Source: an unicellular cyanobacterium SU3
GTDB taxonomy: Bacteria; Cyanobacteriota; Cyanobacteriia; Cyanobacteriales; Microcystaceae
NCBI GenBank assembly: GCA_002172675.1
Contig: NETF01000061.1
Span: 16,682-80,681, forward strand
Reading direction: 5' to 3'
Length of the DNA: 64,000 bases
A program made the translations under genes and the position numbers. The notes under the pieces are model-generated. The model saw only the letters and a list, made by a program, of their open reading frames with translations. It ran no database searches and was not told the DNA's origin. Below, one piece after another: positions 25,634 to 33,662 of this stretch. Numbering within the stretch: the stretch's first letter is position 1; each line of letters begins with the position of its first letter.

Positions 25634-25837
25634 TTATAAATTGTATTTTTTATATTGTTCTTCAAAAAAATCATCAAAAGAGCGATAATTTCCTAATTCA
25701 AAATCAGTTAATCCTTCTTGAATACCTTTGATTGCTTCTTTTGTATCTTCTGTCTCCCATTCAAGAAGTGTGATCAGTAATTTAGTAATTACTTGATTAA
25801 TTTCTTCTACTGTGATAATTATTAACCAAATTTTCAA
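25634..25837 (-). CDS. Antitoxin-like small protein
   Basis: A 67-residue acidic protein: VEEINQVITKLLITLLEWET followed by EDTKEAIKGIQEGLTDFELG and a FDDFFEEQYKKY tail. The pattern of a helix with 'I-x-E-G-L-x-D-x-E-x-G' and a C-terminal acidic/aromatic segment is common in cyanobacterial antitoxins paired with RelE/ParE toxins. Its only ATG (25837) lies inside the 3' end of the cobT-like gene, giving a 41-base overlap in another frame, so translation may depend on cobT termination. The partner toxin downstream is truncated, so the antitoxin is probably an orphan. Confidence 0.5.
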   Translation of the reverse strand: MKIWLIIITVEEINQVITKLLITLLEWETEDTKEAIKGIQEGLTDFELGNYRSFDDFFEEQYKKYNL

Positions 25838-26906
25838 TACTATTTAATAACTTTTCTTGTGTCCAACGATAAGATAAAGAAGCAGCGATCGCAGATCCGC
25901 CAGCACCTACCCCCTCTTTAACATATCCTTTTTCATACATTTTTAATTGTTCATAAGAAGAACTAGAAAAATTCAATTGAGTTGCTAATAAAGGAACCTT
26001 ACCAATAGACTCAGCTAAAGCAACTGTATCCCCTGTAATATCTTCTGCTACCCAGCGAGTTGTCCCCACAATAATATTATCTAAGTTACCTTGATATTTA
26101 GATGTATTAATAATACTTTTAATTAAAGCATAAACTGCTAACATTTGAGTTCCTCCAGCTAATATTACCCCTGTTTTTACACTAGCACTAATCGCCATTC
26201 CTGCTACAACAATTTGCATCGGATCGCCCACAGCCGCCACTAATTCGAAAGAATTAATGGGATTAAAACGAGCATGATAACCAGCCTTTTTAAAACCCTC
26301 TTTAACAATTAATTCTTTTTGTTTATGATTACAATAAGGATGACTACTATTAACTTTACCTGTGGCGTTAAAGCCCAATCCTGTTAAAATAGCTAGGGCG
26401 GTTGTTGTGCCACCTACTACACATTCACTGAGAATTAAATAATTTTTTGTATAATTTTTTGCTAATTTTTCACCCCAGTTTAATCCTTGTTGAAATAAGT
26501 CATAAACTAATGGTAAGGGTAAGGCTTTTCCTGTGGTTAAACAGTTAGCTGATTTTCCCCCTAAATCAATAGAAGGAACAGGGGGAGGCGTAGGTAAACC
26601 AGCATTAAATAAATGAATTGGAATGTTGCAAATTTCTAAAATAGCGCGAGTAATAAACACAGGAGAAACCCCTTGGTTTAACGGAGGTAAGGGATATTGA
26701 TAAGAAGATTGAACCCCATTAATTAAAAATTCTGCATCGGCGATCGCTGTATATTTTCTCACTTCTGGTGTTGCCCCGGCTGCTGAAATACCAGGAATTA
26801 AAGCCGTCTCAGTAAAGCCTAAAATACAAGCAAAAATTGGTGAAAAGTCTTGATAGTTTTCAACCCACTTCTGTCCTAATGATTGAGCGGTATAAATGCG
26901 AAACAT
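25797..26906 (-). CDS. cobT: Nicotinate-nucleotide-dependent phosphoribosyltransferase CobT-type
   Basis: A 369-residue enzyme of the CobT superfamily (cyanobacterial TIGR00303-like branch). It is expected to transfer phosphoribose from nicotinate mononucleotide to the lower-ligand base of the cobamide (alpha-ribazole phosphate synthesis). Visible segments include LGFTETALIPGISAAGATPE, DLGGKSANCLTTGKALP, LILSECVVGGTTTALAILTG, GVILAGGTQMLAVYALI and the C-terminal GAGGSAIAASL. Cyanobacteria use pseudocobalamin, so adenine is a likely base. No cobalamin riboswitch was recognised in the 114-base upstream spacer. It is divergent from purD. Confidence 0.85.
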   Translation of the reverse strand: MFRIYTAQSLGQKWVENYQDFSPIFACILGFTETALIPGISAAGATPEVRKYTAIADAEFLINGVQSSYQYPLPPLNQGVSPVFITRAILEICNIPIHLFNAGLPTPPPVPSIDLGGKSANCLTTGKALPLPLVYDLFQQGLNWGEKLAKNYTKNYLILSECVVGGTTTALAILTGLGFNATGKVNSSHPYCNHKQKELIVKEGFKKAGYHARFNPINSFELVAAVGDPMQIVVAGMAISASVKTGVILAGGTQMLAVYALIKSIINTSKYQGNLDNIIVGTTRWVAEDITGDTVALAESIGKVPLLATQLNFSSSSYEQLKMYEKGYVKEGVGAGGSAIAASLSYRWTQEKLLNSIENLVNNYHSRRN

Positions 26907-27020
26907 GAATTTTATCAGTGATCACTCATCAGTCATCAATTATCAGATAATAATTTAGATTGCAATGGTAGCACTATTAGAACTATTATGTCTATGGGTT
27001 TATTTATGTATAATTAAAGC

Positions 27021-28280
27021 GTGAAAGTCTTAGTTGTTGGAAATGGAGGGCGTGAACACGCCCTAGCTTGGAAACTACTTCAGTCGCCTCAAGTCGAACA
27101 ATGTTTTTGTACCCCTGGAAATGGAGGAACCGCTTCCTTAGAAGGGTGCGACAATCTTCCCTATGCAGTGGATGATTTTGCTAATATTGCTGAATACGTC
27201 CAGAAACACAACATTGATCTGGTAGTGGTTGGGCCAGAAGTTCCCCTATCTCAAGGCATTACTGACTATCTCCAACGTTACAATATTAAGGTATTTGGAC
27301 CCACTCAAGCCGGCGCACAAATCGAGTCAAGTAAGTCTTGGGCTAAAAAGTTGATGGCTGATGCTGGTATTGCGATCGCTCAAGGAGAAACCTTTACCGA
27401 TGCGGAAGCAGCTAAAGCTTATATTACTCAACAAGGCGCACCCATTGTCGTCAAAGCGGATAACTTGGCTGCAGGGAAAGGGGTGATTGTCGCTCAAACC
27501 GTTGAAGAAGCACAAGCAGCCGTAGATGAGTTAATGATCACCGGCTTTAATTTAATCGTCGTAGAAGAATGTTTACAAGGGGAAGAGGTATCTATATTAG
27601 CCCTCACCGATGGTAAAACTGTACGGCCTTTATTGCCAGCACAAGATCATAAACGCATTGGAGAAGGAGACACGGGACTTAATACGGGAGGAATGGGAGC
27701 CTATGCACCGGCACCTATTGCAACCCCTGAGTTATTAGAAAGGGTGCAACGAGAAATTTTAGAACCTACCGTGTCAGCCTTGCGTCAGCAGGGTATTAAC
27801 TATTGTGGGGTATTGTATGCCGGGTTAATGGTGACACCCGAAGGTGATCCCAAAGTTCTAGAATATAATTGCCGCTTCGGTGATCCTGAAACGCAAGCGG
27901 TGTTACCTCTTCTAGAAACTCCCTTAGATGAGTTGTTGATGGCTTGTATCGAAGGCCGTTTAAATGAGTTTGCCCCGTTACAATGGTATGACGGGAGTGC
28001 GGTGTGCGTGGTAGCTGCCTCTAAAGGCTATCCTGGAAGCTATAAAAAAGGAAAAGTGATTACAGGGATCACTGAAGCCGAAACCCTCGGATCAACGGTG
28101 TTTCAAGCAGGAACCAAGTTAGACGGCGAGCGCTTATTAACCGATGGGGGACGAGTGTTAGGGGTGACATCTAGGGGTAAAGATTTTAACGAAGCTATTG
28201 AGACAGTTTATAGTTGCATCGAAGCCATTGATTTTTCGGGTAAATATTATCGTCGTGATATTGGTTATCGAGTTCGTTAA
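27021..28280 (+). CDS. purD: Phosphoribosylamine-glycine ligase (GARS)
   Basis: Second step of purine synthesis: ATP-dependent joining of glycine to phosphoribosylamine. The 419-residue protein starts VLVVGNGGREHALAWKL (pre-ATP-grasp nucleotide fold), followed by VVVGPEVPLSQGITDYL, the ATP-grasp part IVVKADNLAAGKGVIVAQ, the metal-binding VLEYNCRFGDPETQAVLP, and the C-terminal barrel. Length is typical (about 420-430). It begins with GTG at 27021, positioned right at the conserved N-terminus; no upstream ATG in frame fits. Cytoplasmic enzyme, essential housekeeping gene, monocistronic here. Confidence 0.96.
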   Translation: MKVLVVGNGGREHALAWKLLQSPQVEQCFCTPGNGGTASLEGCDNLPYAVDDFANIAEYVQKHNIDLVVVGPEVPLSQGITDYLQRYNIKVFGPTQAGAQIESSKSWAKKLMADAGIAIAQGETFTDAEAAKAYITQQGAPIVVKADNLAAGKGVIVAQTVEEAQAAVDELMITGFNLIVVEECLQGEEVSILALTDGKTVRPLLPAQDHKRIGEGDTGLNTGGMGAYAPAPIATPELLERVQREILEPTVSALRQQGINYCGVLYAGLMVTPEGDPKVLEYNCRFGDPETQAVLPLLETPLDELLMACIEGRLNEFAPLQWYDGSAVCVVAASKGYPGSYKKGKVITGITEAETLGSTVFQAGTKLDGERLLTDGGRVLGVTSRGKDFNEAIETVYSCIEAIDFSGKYYRRDIGYRVR

Positions 28281-28298
28281 TTATTGATGAAAAACTAA

Positions 28299-28374
28299 TA
28301 CAAAAGTTCACCACCAGACTATAAAATACAATCCCAGAAGCAGCTAACTTCAACAAAAACATTGTGATTAATAT
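28299..28374 (-). repeat. Diverged direct repeat, copy 1 (partner at 28873)
   Basis: This 75-base segment (starting tacaaaagttcaccaccag) is similar to the segment at 28873-28948 in the same orientation. In the minus direction both look like the end of a coding frame: copy 2 reads HDIVVRVRGYWDYILEFGGE then HLY and stop, while copy 1 reads HNVFVEVSCFWDCIL, a stop, and SGGELLY. The two flank the nucleotidyltransferase pseudogene. I do not recognise the protein family. Confidence 0.45.
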
Positions 28375-28427
28375 AACAGGTTATATGTTCACGTCTCAGA
28401 AGTCTGCTAATTTTGAAATAGAGTATA

Positions 28428-28849
28428 ATGATAAAGTTAATTTATCTTAAATAAACAAGACTTCAAAGAGTTTATACAATTTCTCAACGATAATGAGGTT
28501 AACTATCTTGTGGTTGGTGGTTATGCTGTAGCAGTTCACGGACATCCTCGTTATATAAAAGATATTGATATTTGGATAGAAATCAATCCAGAAAATGCTA
28601 CTAATTTACTTCGTGCTTTAGAACAATTTGGATTTAGTTCATTAGGTTTAAAACTTCAAGATTTTCTCACGCCGAATCGACTTATTAACAAGTATTGATG
28701 GCGTTAATTTTGCTGATTGTTATTCATCGAGAATTGAAGTTAATATTAATAATATCATGGTCAATTTTATTGATTTAGAGAACTTGAAAAAAAATAAAAA
28801 AGCATCAGGTCGATTACAAGACTTGGCGGATTTAGAAAATTTGAGCTAA
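28428..28849 (+). pseudogene. Nucleotidyltransferase (MNT/AbiEii-like), pseudogene
   Basis: Residues YLVVGGYAVAVHGHPRYIKD followed by IDIWIEINPENA show the nucleotidyltransferase core (GG...H-G-PR...D-I-D; first catalytic Asp pair). The frame ends at 28698, but a second frame from about 28688 continues LLTSIDGVNFADCYSSRIEV and ends LKKNKKASGRLQDLADLENLS with the TAA at 28847. The segment linking them has lost some bases around 28670-28690. At the 5' end the only ATG (28428, MIKLIYLK) is in yet another frame. So two frame breaks remove function. Relatives are often antitoxin-like or toxin partners (MNT/HEPN, AbiE). Confidence 0.7.
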
Positions 28850-28872
28850 TAACTAGAACTATTACGGTATCT

Positions 28873-28948
28873 CAATTAATACAAATGTTCACCACCAAAC
28901 TCTAAAATATAATCCCAGTAACCACGAACTCTAACAACAATATCGTGC
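28873..28948 (-). repeat. Diverged direct repeat, copy 2 (partner at 28299)
   Basis: The counterpart of the 28299-28374 segment, beginning tacaaatgttcaccaccaaa. In the minus direction it can be read RVRGYWDYILEFGGEHLY then stop, without an upstream frame of any length. The two copies bracket the nucleotidyltransferase pseudogene, as expected for a remnant of a duplicated gene tail or an insertion footprint. Confidence 0.45.
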
Positions 28949-29014
28949 CGGAACCCATAACCTTGATAGAATTATTATTAATAGCAAAACGTAAAAAGTC
29001 CATCACCCTACTTT

Positions 29015-29833
29015 TTATCTAACCTTATCTAACCACTGATTTAAACTATCTAAATCAGTAAAATCAAATAAAGCAAGGGATAAATTATCTAATTGACTAG
29101 AAGATAATTGTTTTATTTTTTGTTCAGTTTTTAAAGAAATATTCCCTAATCTTCGTTCAAGTTGACATAAAATTAAACTTTGTTTTCCCTCTATTTCTCC
29201 CTTCTTTTGTCTTTCCTCTCCTTCTGATTTTATTCTTTCTTCAGGAGTTAAATAACGATCGCCCTTTTCATCATACCAGTATAACCATTCTCTTTCTATT
29301 CCTTGATAAGTTCCTATTTCTTTACCGATGCCTAAATTTAATTCTGATAACCAGATTGTTTCCCCTGTTAATAATTCATAGTTTCCATTATTTAATTGAT
29401 AAACTTCTAATCTAGGTTTCCTTTTCCGTAGAGGATTGTAAATAACATAATATAAAATACCCATTTCTGCATAAAAATCTTTTTTTTCAGTATATTCTTT
29501 TCTTCTTTTATGAGAAACCACTTCTAACACTAAAGTAGGAACCTTTTGTTCTTCCCATAACACATAAGATAATCGTAAATCTTCATCAATAATACGAGGA
29601 ACTCCAACACTTAAAAATCCATCAGGAACAATAGCAGGTTCATAGGGATCATAATAAATACCCATATCCACACCAAAATACCAATCTTGTCTTTCTGACC
29701 AAATTAAAGCCAGAATAGATTGAAGTAAATGGGGAATTAAGTCTTGTAATTCGTTATCCACAGGAGTATCATCAGAGTCAGGTAAATCTTCAGCAGAGGG
29801 AAGACAATCTTTAGGATTATAGTTTAATAACAT
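29015..29833 (-). CDS. Uma2 family endonuclease with DUF4351 tail
   Basis: A 272-residue protein. The N-terminal 190 residues are Uma2/DUF820 (PD-(D/E)xK fold): YEPAIVPDGFLSVGVPR carries the conserved PD, PTLVLEVVSHKRRKEYTEKK the E-x-V/K strand, then YYVIYNPLRKRKPRLEVYQL. A charged linker rich in Glu and Lys (about 205-225) leads to a C-terminal DUF4351-like helical module (LILCQLERRLGNISLKTEQK, then IKQLSSSQLDNLSLALFDF). This two-part layout is common in cyanobacteria. Predicted nuclease; role unknown. Confidence 0.85.
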   Translation of the reverse strand: MLLNYNPKDCLPSAEDLPDSDDTPVDNELQDLIPHLLQSILALIWSERQDWYFGVDMGIYYDPYEPAIVPDGFLSVGVPRIIDEDLRLSYVLWEEQKVPTLVLEVVSHKRRKEYTEKKDFYAEMGILYYVIYNPLRKRKPRLEVYQLNNGNYELLTGETIWLSELNLGIGKEIGTYQGIEREWLYWYDEKGDRYLTPEERIKSEGEERQKKGEIEGKQSLILCQLERRLGNISLKTEQKIKQLSSSQLDNLSLALFDFTDLDSLNQWLDKVR

Positions 29834-30010
29834 GGTATGATTTTAAGTAGCTAGATTTCACTTATGGCTTAAGTTTATTATAAATTTCAAACTTGATAAA
29901 CTCTAAATGAATCATCAGTCAAGGTAGGGTAGACATAATAAAATTAATTAATTATTTATCAGAAAATTCGTGTTAGTTTGTCTAGTTCACGAAAATGAAA
30001 TAAAGATTAT

Positions 30011-30066
30011 GTGGGCAAATAATCATAATTAACTATCGATTATTCAAGATAATTAGATTTGCCCAC
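30011..30066. repeat. Inverted repeat near the ssb end
   Basis: Ten-base perfect arms GTGGGCAAAT (30011-30020) and ATTTGCCCAC (30057-30066), the second joined to CCTACA. This is the GTAGGGTGGGCAAAT-type dispersed spacer repeat and lies just after the ssb stop on the minus strand. A loop of 36 bases makes it a poor terminator; it is more likely a repeat remnant. Confidence 0.45.
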
Positions 30067-30099
30067 CCTACATTTTCTATTATTCAGCAACAGCTTGAT

Positions 30100-30564
30100 T
30101 TAAAAAGGAATGGGATCATCAGCTTCATTATCTGATGTGGGGGATACTGTGTCAGACTCATCCATATCATAATCATCCTCATCATAATGATTATCCATCG
30201 GTTGAGATGATTTAGCAGAATCAAAAGAAACCACATTATCCGCAGAAGAAGACTCACCTAGTCCATCTAAAGGATAAAAACGAGAAATTACCAATTCTGC
30301 CCGTTTTTCTTTAAACCCTTCTTTACGTTCAAAGGTATTCATAGCTAAACGGCCTTCTAAAATTAAGCGATCGCCTTCGGTGCAACTTTCTTTCATTTGT
30401 GTTGCTAAACCGCCCCATCCGACAACTTTGAGGGTGGAGGGCGCATCTTCTTTTCGCCGTCCTTCAAATTCTACCAACATTTGCGCCACTTCTGTCTGGT
30501 TATCTGGGGTATAGCGTAATTCAGGGTTACTAATGACTTTCGCCATTAACACGCAAGTATTCAT
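30100..30564 (-). CDS. ssb: Single-stranded DNA-binding protein (thylakoid-associated Slr1034 type)
   Basis: A 154-residue OB-fold protein: MNTCVLMAKVISNPELRYTP, then VAQMLVEFEGRRKED, LKVVGWGGLATQMKESCTEG and DRLILEGRLAMNTFER match cyanobacterial Ssb. The C-terminal part is acidic and ends EADDPIPF, the classic tip that recruits repair and replication proteins. Compared with E. coli SSB the DNA-binding aromatic set is sparse, and cyanobacteria have a second, more canonical copy, so this one is likely the Slr1034-type thylakoid-associated or auxiliary SSB. It is divergent from the gene at 30703. Confidence 0.85.
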   Translation of the reverse strand: MNTCVLMAKVISNPELRYTPDNQTEVAQMLVEFEGRRKEDAPSTLKVVGWGGLATQMKESCTEGDRLILEGRLAMNTFERKEGFKEKRAELVISRFYPLDGLGESSSADNVVSFDSAKSSQPMDNHYDEDDYDMDESDTVSPTSDNEADDPIPF

Positions 30565-30702
30565 TTATTCAACTTCCAAGATCAACGGTATTACTATTTT
30601 ATCCTTTAAAGTCTCATTATTAAATCACGACTCTGCACCCTTCCTACACTCCCCATTTTTAACCCATAATAAAATAGAAAGCATTTACCGCAAGGAGCCT
30701 TA

Positions 30703-30978
30703 ATGATTAGTATTGATTTAGCCCTCAAGTACACACCTCTTCCTATTTCGGTGCAACGGAAAGAAGTTGATGACGCACAAACACTTTATGATCAGATTGT
30801 CAATGCCATGAAATCAGGAACCTCTCAGTTAATTGAGTTAACTTGTGAGAAACAAACAGAAAAGAAAGTCGCTGTGATGAGTGATCAAATTAGTGCTGTC
30901 ATCCTTTCTCAAAAAGATGGTGGTGCAGCGGCCGGCAGGGTTCCTGGGTTCTTTTCTATGGTTGAATCAGAACAATAG
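30703..30978 (+). CDS. Conserved cyanobacterial hypothetical protein
   Basis: A 91-residue soluble protein I do not recognise by name: SIDLALKYTPLPISVQRKEV, DDAQTLYDQIVNAMKSGTSQ, LIELTCEKQTEKKVAVMSD and GRVPGFFSMVESEQ. The even mix of charged residues, a good ribosome-binding site (aaggagcctta) before the ATG and an isolated position suggest a real gene; the pattern resembles short conserved cyanobacterial proteins with UPF-like status. No motif suggests a reaction. Divergent from ssb over 138 bases. Confidence 0.7.
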   Translation: MISIDLALKYTPLPISVQRKEVDDAQTLYDQIVNAMKSGTSQLIELTCEKQTEKKVAVMSDQISAVILSQKDGGAAAGRVPGFFSMVESEQ

Positions 30979-31063
30979 ATAAATACAAAGACCAAGGGAA
31001 AAAGAGATAGTTATTATCTTCTTTCTTCCTTAGTCTTACTTTATTTCAGTATTCTTTATCGTC

Positions 31064-31450
31064 ATGAAAATTATACAACCTTATCAACCTTTATTACTTC
31101 GTGTAGTCCACGGTTTAACTGCTTTATTTCTCATCTTGGCGATGATTACCGCTTATTGGACTTATGATGTTTATGACGGTAGGTGGGGACACATTCCCTT
31201 ACCTAAGTTTGAAGAAATCGAAGGAATTCATGGGACTTTCGGACTTTGGACGTTATTAATTTTTCCTACTTTAGTTTTTTATGCTTTTCATCAAGGTCGA
31301 AAACGTTTAATTCAAAAGAATACTTTTTCTAACTTAAGCCATGTTTCTAAACAAGGTTGGTCTTATCATCTTCATCGGTTGATTAATACTTTTATCCTTT
31401 TTTCTCTGACGTTTGCCGTTTTTACTGGCAAAATGATGGATGAAAAATAG
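31064..31450 (+). CDS. Cytochrome b/b6-domain membrane protein, 3'-truncated
   Basis: A 128-residue piece of a membrane cytochrome b. The first helix begins LLLRVVHGLTALFLILAMIT with a haem-ligand-type His; the second contains IEGIHGTFGLWTLLIFPTLV (His in HG) and the third HLHRLINTFILFSLTFAVFT. These are the pattern of Ni/Fe-hydrogenase-type or b561-like cytochrome b proteins, which normally have four or five helices and about 180-200 residues. The frame ends with GKMMDEK at a TAG that lies inside the left end of an insertion-sequence remnant (31446), so the last helices have been lost and the gene is probably not functional. Confidence 0.68.
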   Translation: MKIIQPYQPLLLRVVHGLTALFLILAMITAYWTYDVYDGRWGHIPLPKFEEIEGIHGTFGLWTLLIFPTLVFYAFHQGRKRLIQKNTFSNLSHVSKQGWSYHLHRLINTFILFSLTFAVFTGKMMDEK

Positions 31451-31941
31451 ACATCTCCATAATTTAATAAAATCAAGAAATATAGTATAATAAAATGAAT
31501 AATTAGTTCAAAAAAGAATGGAAACTTACACTTGGAGCTATCTAAAAAAATATCCTAAACAAACCAAAAGATTATTAGGAATTGATGACAATCAATTGTT
31601 CCAATTGATTGCTCTAGGGAAGCTTCTTCATCAGAAAAAAAAAAAAGTATTTAAAGTAGTTCAAGAAAGATTTCGCTTACATAAGAGTCGATATAAATCG
31701 GTTTTGTTAACCGTTTGTGGATTAGTTCGGTTGAGAATTAGTTCCTTGATTTTGAAAATAATAGAATCCTCCCAATCTGGAGAGGTAATTGACGTTATAA
31801 TGAGCCATAGTTTTATGTCCAAATTAGAGTTAATTCCTTCAACCCCTTATTAATTCGTTCTGAAGGCTAATTTTGACTTCAAGTTTAATCTGCCTGTTTT
31901 CATTGCTGTAACTGGGTTATGGATTCTTGGAGATGTCTATT
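31446..31941 (+). mobile_element. Internally deleted insertion sequence with 14-bp terminal inverted repeats
   Basis: Left end AATAGACATCTCCA (31446-31459) and right end TGGAGATGTCTATT (31928-31941) are perfect 14-base inverted repeats enclosing about 470 bases. Inside, a frame at 31518-31853 shows the N-terminus of a transposase and then decays. An intact relative would be about 1 kb, so the element is internally deleted. It ends the cytochrome b gene upstream and lies next to the coaBC stop. Boundaries are inferred from the inverted repeats; target duplication was not resolved. Confidence 0.65.
31518..31853 (+). pseudogene. Transposase N-terminal remnant
   Basis: The frame begins METYTWSYLKKYPKQTKRLL followed by GIDDNQLFQLIALGKLLHQK, the start typical of cyanobacterial IS5-like transposases (helix-turn-helix-containing N-terminus). 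After about residue 45 the reading becomes unrelated low-quality sequence with a run of Lys codons (a ten-base A run at 31637-31646 suggests frame slippage), and no DDE residues can be found. Not translatable to an active enzyme. Confidence 0.6.
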
Positions 31942-31986
31942 GAATGATAATCAAATCGATTTTCTAAAAGTTTAACTGTTCATTGG

Positions 31987-33216
31987 TTACTGAATACTGG
32001 TCACGCCTTTAATCTTAACAAAGTCTAATAGGCGATGAGCAAGTTCTAATTTAGAACAAGAATCTATGATTTTTTGTTGGTTATTAGCATCAATAAAAAT
32101 GGCTTGATTGGTATTCGTTCCAAACCCTGCTTCTGGCTGATCAATAGGGTTAGCGACAATAATATCTAAATTTTTACGCTTTAATTTTTCTAAAGCAGGA
32201 TTGACAATATCCCCAGTTTGTGCGGCAAATCCGATTAAGGTTTGATGGGCTTTTTTCAGAGTTCCTAACTTAGCTAATATATCTGTAACAGGTTCTAATT
32301 TTAACTCAGTGGGTAGCTCTTTTTTAGGTAATTTATGATTTGTATAATTGACAGGTTTTACATCAGCCACCGCAGCCGACATAATAATAATATCAGACTC
32401 GACTAAATGACTCATGATCACCGCTTCCATTTGGTCAGCACTCACCACAGACATAAGTTTATAATTAGGTGATAAGGGCAATAATTCGGGTGCAATGGGA
32501 CCATGAACTAAGGTGACAATAGCACCGCGATCGCTGGCTGCTTGGGCTAAAGCTAAGGCCATTTTTCCCGTGGAAGGATTACCTAAAAATCTCACTGGAT
32601 CAAGATGTTCTCTGGTTCCGCCTCCACTGATTAAAATGCGTTTACCCTTAAAATCTTGTTGCCCTTGGGTATAGGTTAAAGACTGTAACTTGTTGATAAT
32701 TTCAATGGGTTCGGCCATTCGCCCTGATCCCACGCGATCGCAAGCGAGTAACCCTGAACCCGGTCCGATACTATGATAACGAGTATTACGCCTCAACTGT
32801 TGCCAGTTCCGTTGGATCACAGACTGCTCCCACATTTCTGTATTCATGGCCGGTGCCAGTAAAATGGGACACTCAGAGGCTAAAACTGTATTCGTTAATA
32901 AGTTATCAGCCAACCCATGAGTTAACTTCCCTAAAGTATTAGCCGTCAAAGGTGCAATCAAAAATAAATCAGCCTCTTCTCCCAAGGCAATATGCAAAGG
33001 ACGAGAATGGATTCCCTGCCAAAAATCTGCATCGGTATAAGCTTGATGACGACTGAGGGTAGAAACCGTTAAGGGTGTTATGAAACCTTGGGCAGCTTCA
33101 GTGAGGATAACCCGAACCTCTGCCCCTGCTTGAAATAAAGAAGAAATAACCTCACAGACTTTATAAGCAGCAATACCGCCACATACGCCTATGAGGACCA
33201 ATTTAGACTTGAGCAT
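31987..33216 (-). CDS. coaBC: Bifunctional phosphopantothenoylcysteine decarboxylase / phosphopantothenate-cysteine ligase
   Basis: Two steps of coenzyme A synthesis. The N-terminal flavoprotein CoaC half (about 1-185) has [24 protein letters not shown] residues ([13 protein letters not shown]), the HFC-type [20 protein letters not shown], and PAMNTEMW, the conserved substrate clamp. The C-terminal CoaB half (about 190-409) has [33 protein letters not shown], and [10 protein letters not shown]. Length (409) is normal. The start is 2 bases downstream of the DUF2555 stop, so the two genes are an operon. Cytoplasmic, essential. Confidence 0.93.
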   Translation of the reverse strand: MLKSKLVLIGVCGGIAAYKVCEVISSLFQAGAEVRVILTEAAQGFITPLTVSTLSRHQAYTDADFWQGIHSRPLHIALGEEADLFLIAPLTANTLGKLTHGLADNLLTNTVLASECPILLAPAMNTEMWEQSVIQRNWQQLRRNTRYHSIGPGSGLLACDRVGSGRMAEPIEIINKLQSLTYTQGQQDFKGKRILISGGGTREHLDPVRFLGNPSTGKMALALAQAASDRGAIVTLVHGPIAPELLPLSPNYKLMSVVSADQMEAVIMSHLVESDIIIMSAAVADVKPVNYTNHKLPKKELPTELKLEPVTDILAKLGTLKKAHQTLIGFAAQTGDIVNPALEKLKRKNLDIIVANPIDQPEAGFGTNTNQAIFIDANNQQKIIDSCSKLELAHRLLDFVKIKGVTSIQ

Positions 33217-33218
33217 GA

Positions 33219-33431
33219 TTATGCTTCGTCATACGCTTCGATGTCGAGCAAGTATAGATAAGGTTCTGCGAGGTCTTGACGTTGGAAGGCGATCGCTCGT
33301 AATGTATGCCAATCTTTGAGGGCTTCAAAGGGGTTGGTATAGTCATCTTGTTCGAGTCGTCCTGCCAGATCCGCTACATCTTTCTCTGTGAATACAGAAA
33401 TGTCTTGCCCTGTCAAACTTAAGGTTGTCAT
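33219..33431 (-). CDS. DUF2555 protein
   Basis: A 70-residue cyanobacterial protein: [52 protein letters not shown] and a C-terminal [12 protein letters not shown]. The pattern is that of DUF2555. The ATG at 33431 is chosen over an upstream in-frame ATG (33500) because a strong AGGAGGT lies seven bases before it and the longer N-terminus is not protein-like. It overlaps nothing and is followed two bases later by coaBC, forming a tight pair. Function unknown; conserved through cyanobacteria. Confidence 0.85.
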   Translation of the reverse strand: MTTLSLTGQDISVFTEKDVADLAGRLEQDDYTNPFEALKDWHTLRAIAFQRQDLAEPYLYLLDIEAYDEA

Positions 33432-33662
33432 CACCGCACCTCCTCTGACGTTGCTAATTTTTCCGTCTTCCCCATTGTACCCTGCTCCCTCACAAATCAT
33501 AGCTTCCTTTCAATTAATCTTATTGTTTCTACTTTGGCAACATTATTGTTTTTTAATGTTTTCTTACTTTTTATAATTTTTCTTTATGTTTATCAAAAAT
33601 TATCATAATCTACATATATCTTTACAAAATGAGGTATATGTATATACAATTCTTAAAGAATC

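Noticed and set aside
26907..27020. Cobalamin riboswitch upstream of cobT
   Set aside because: The 114-base spacer is AT-rich and lacks the B12-box or paired stems, so there is no support.
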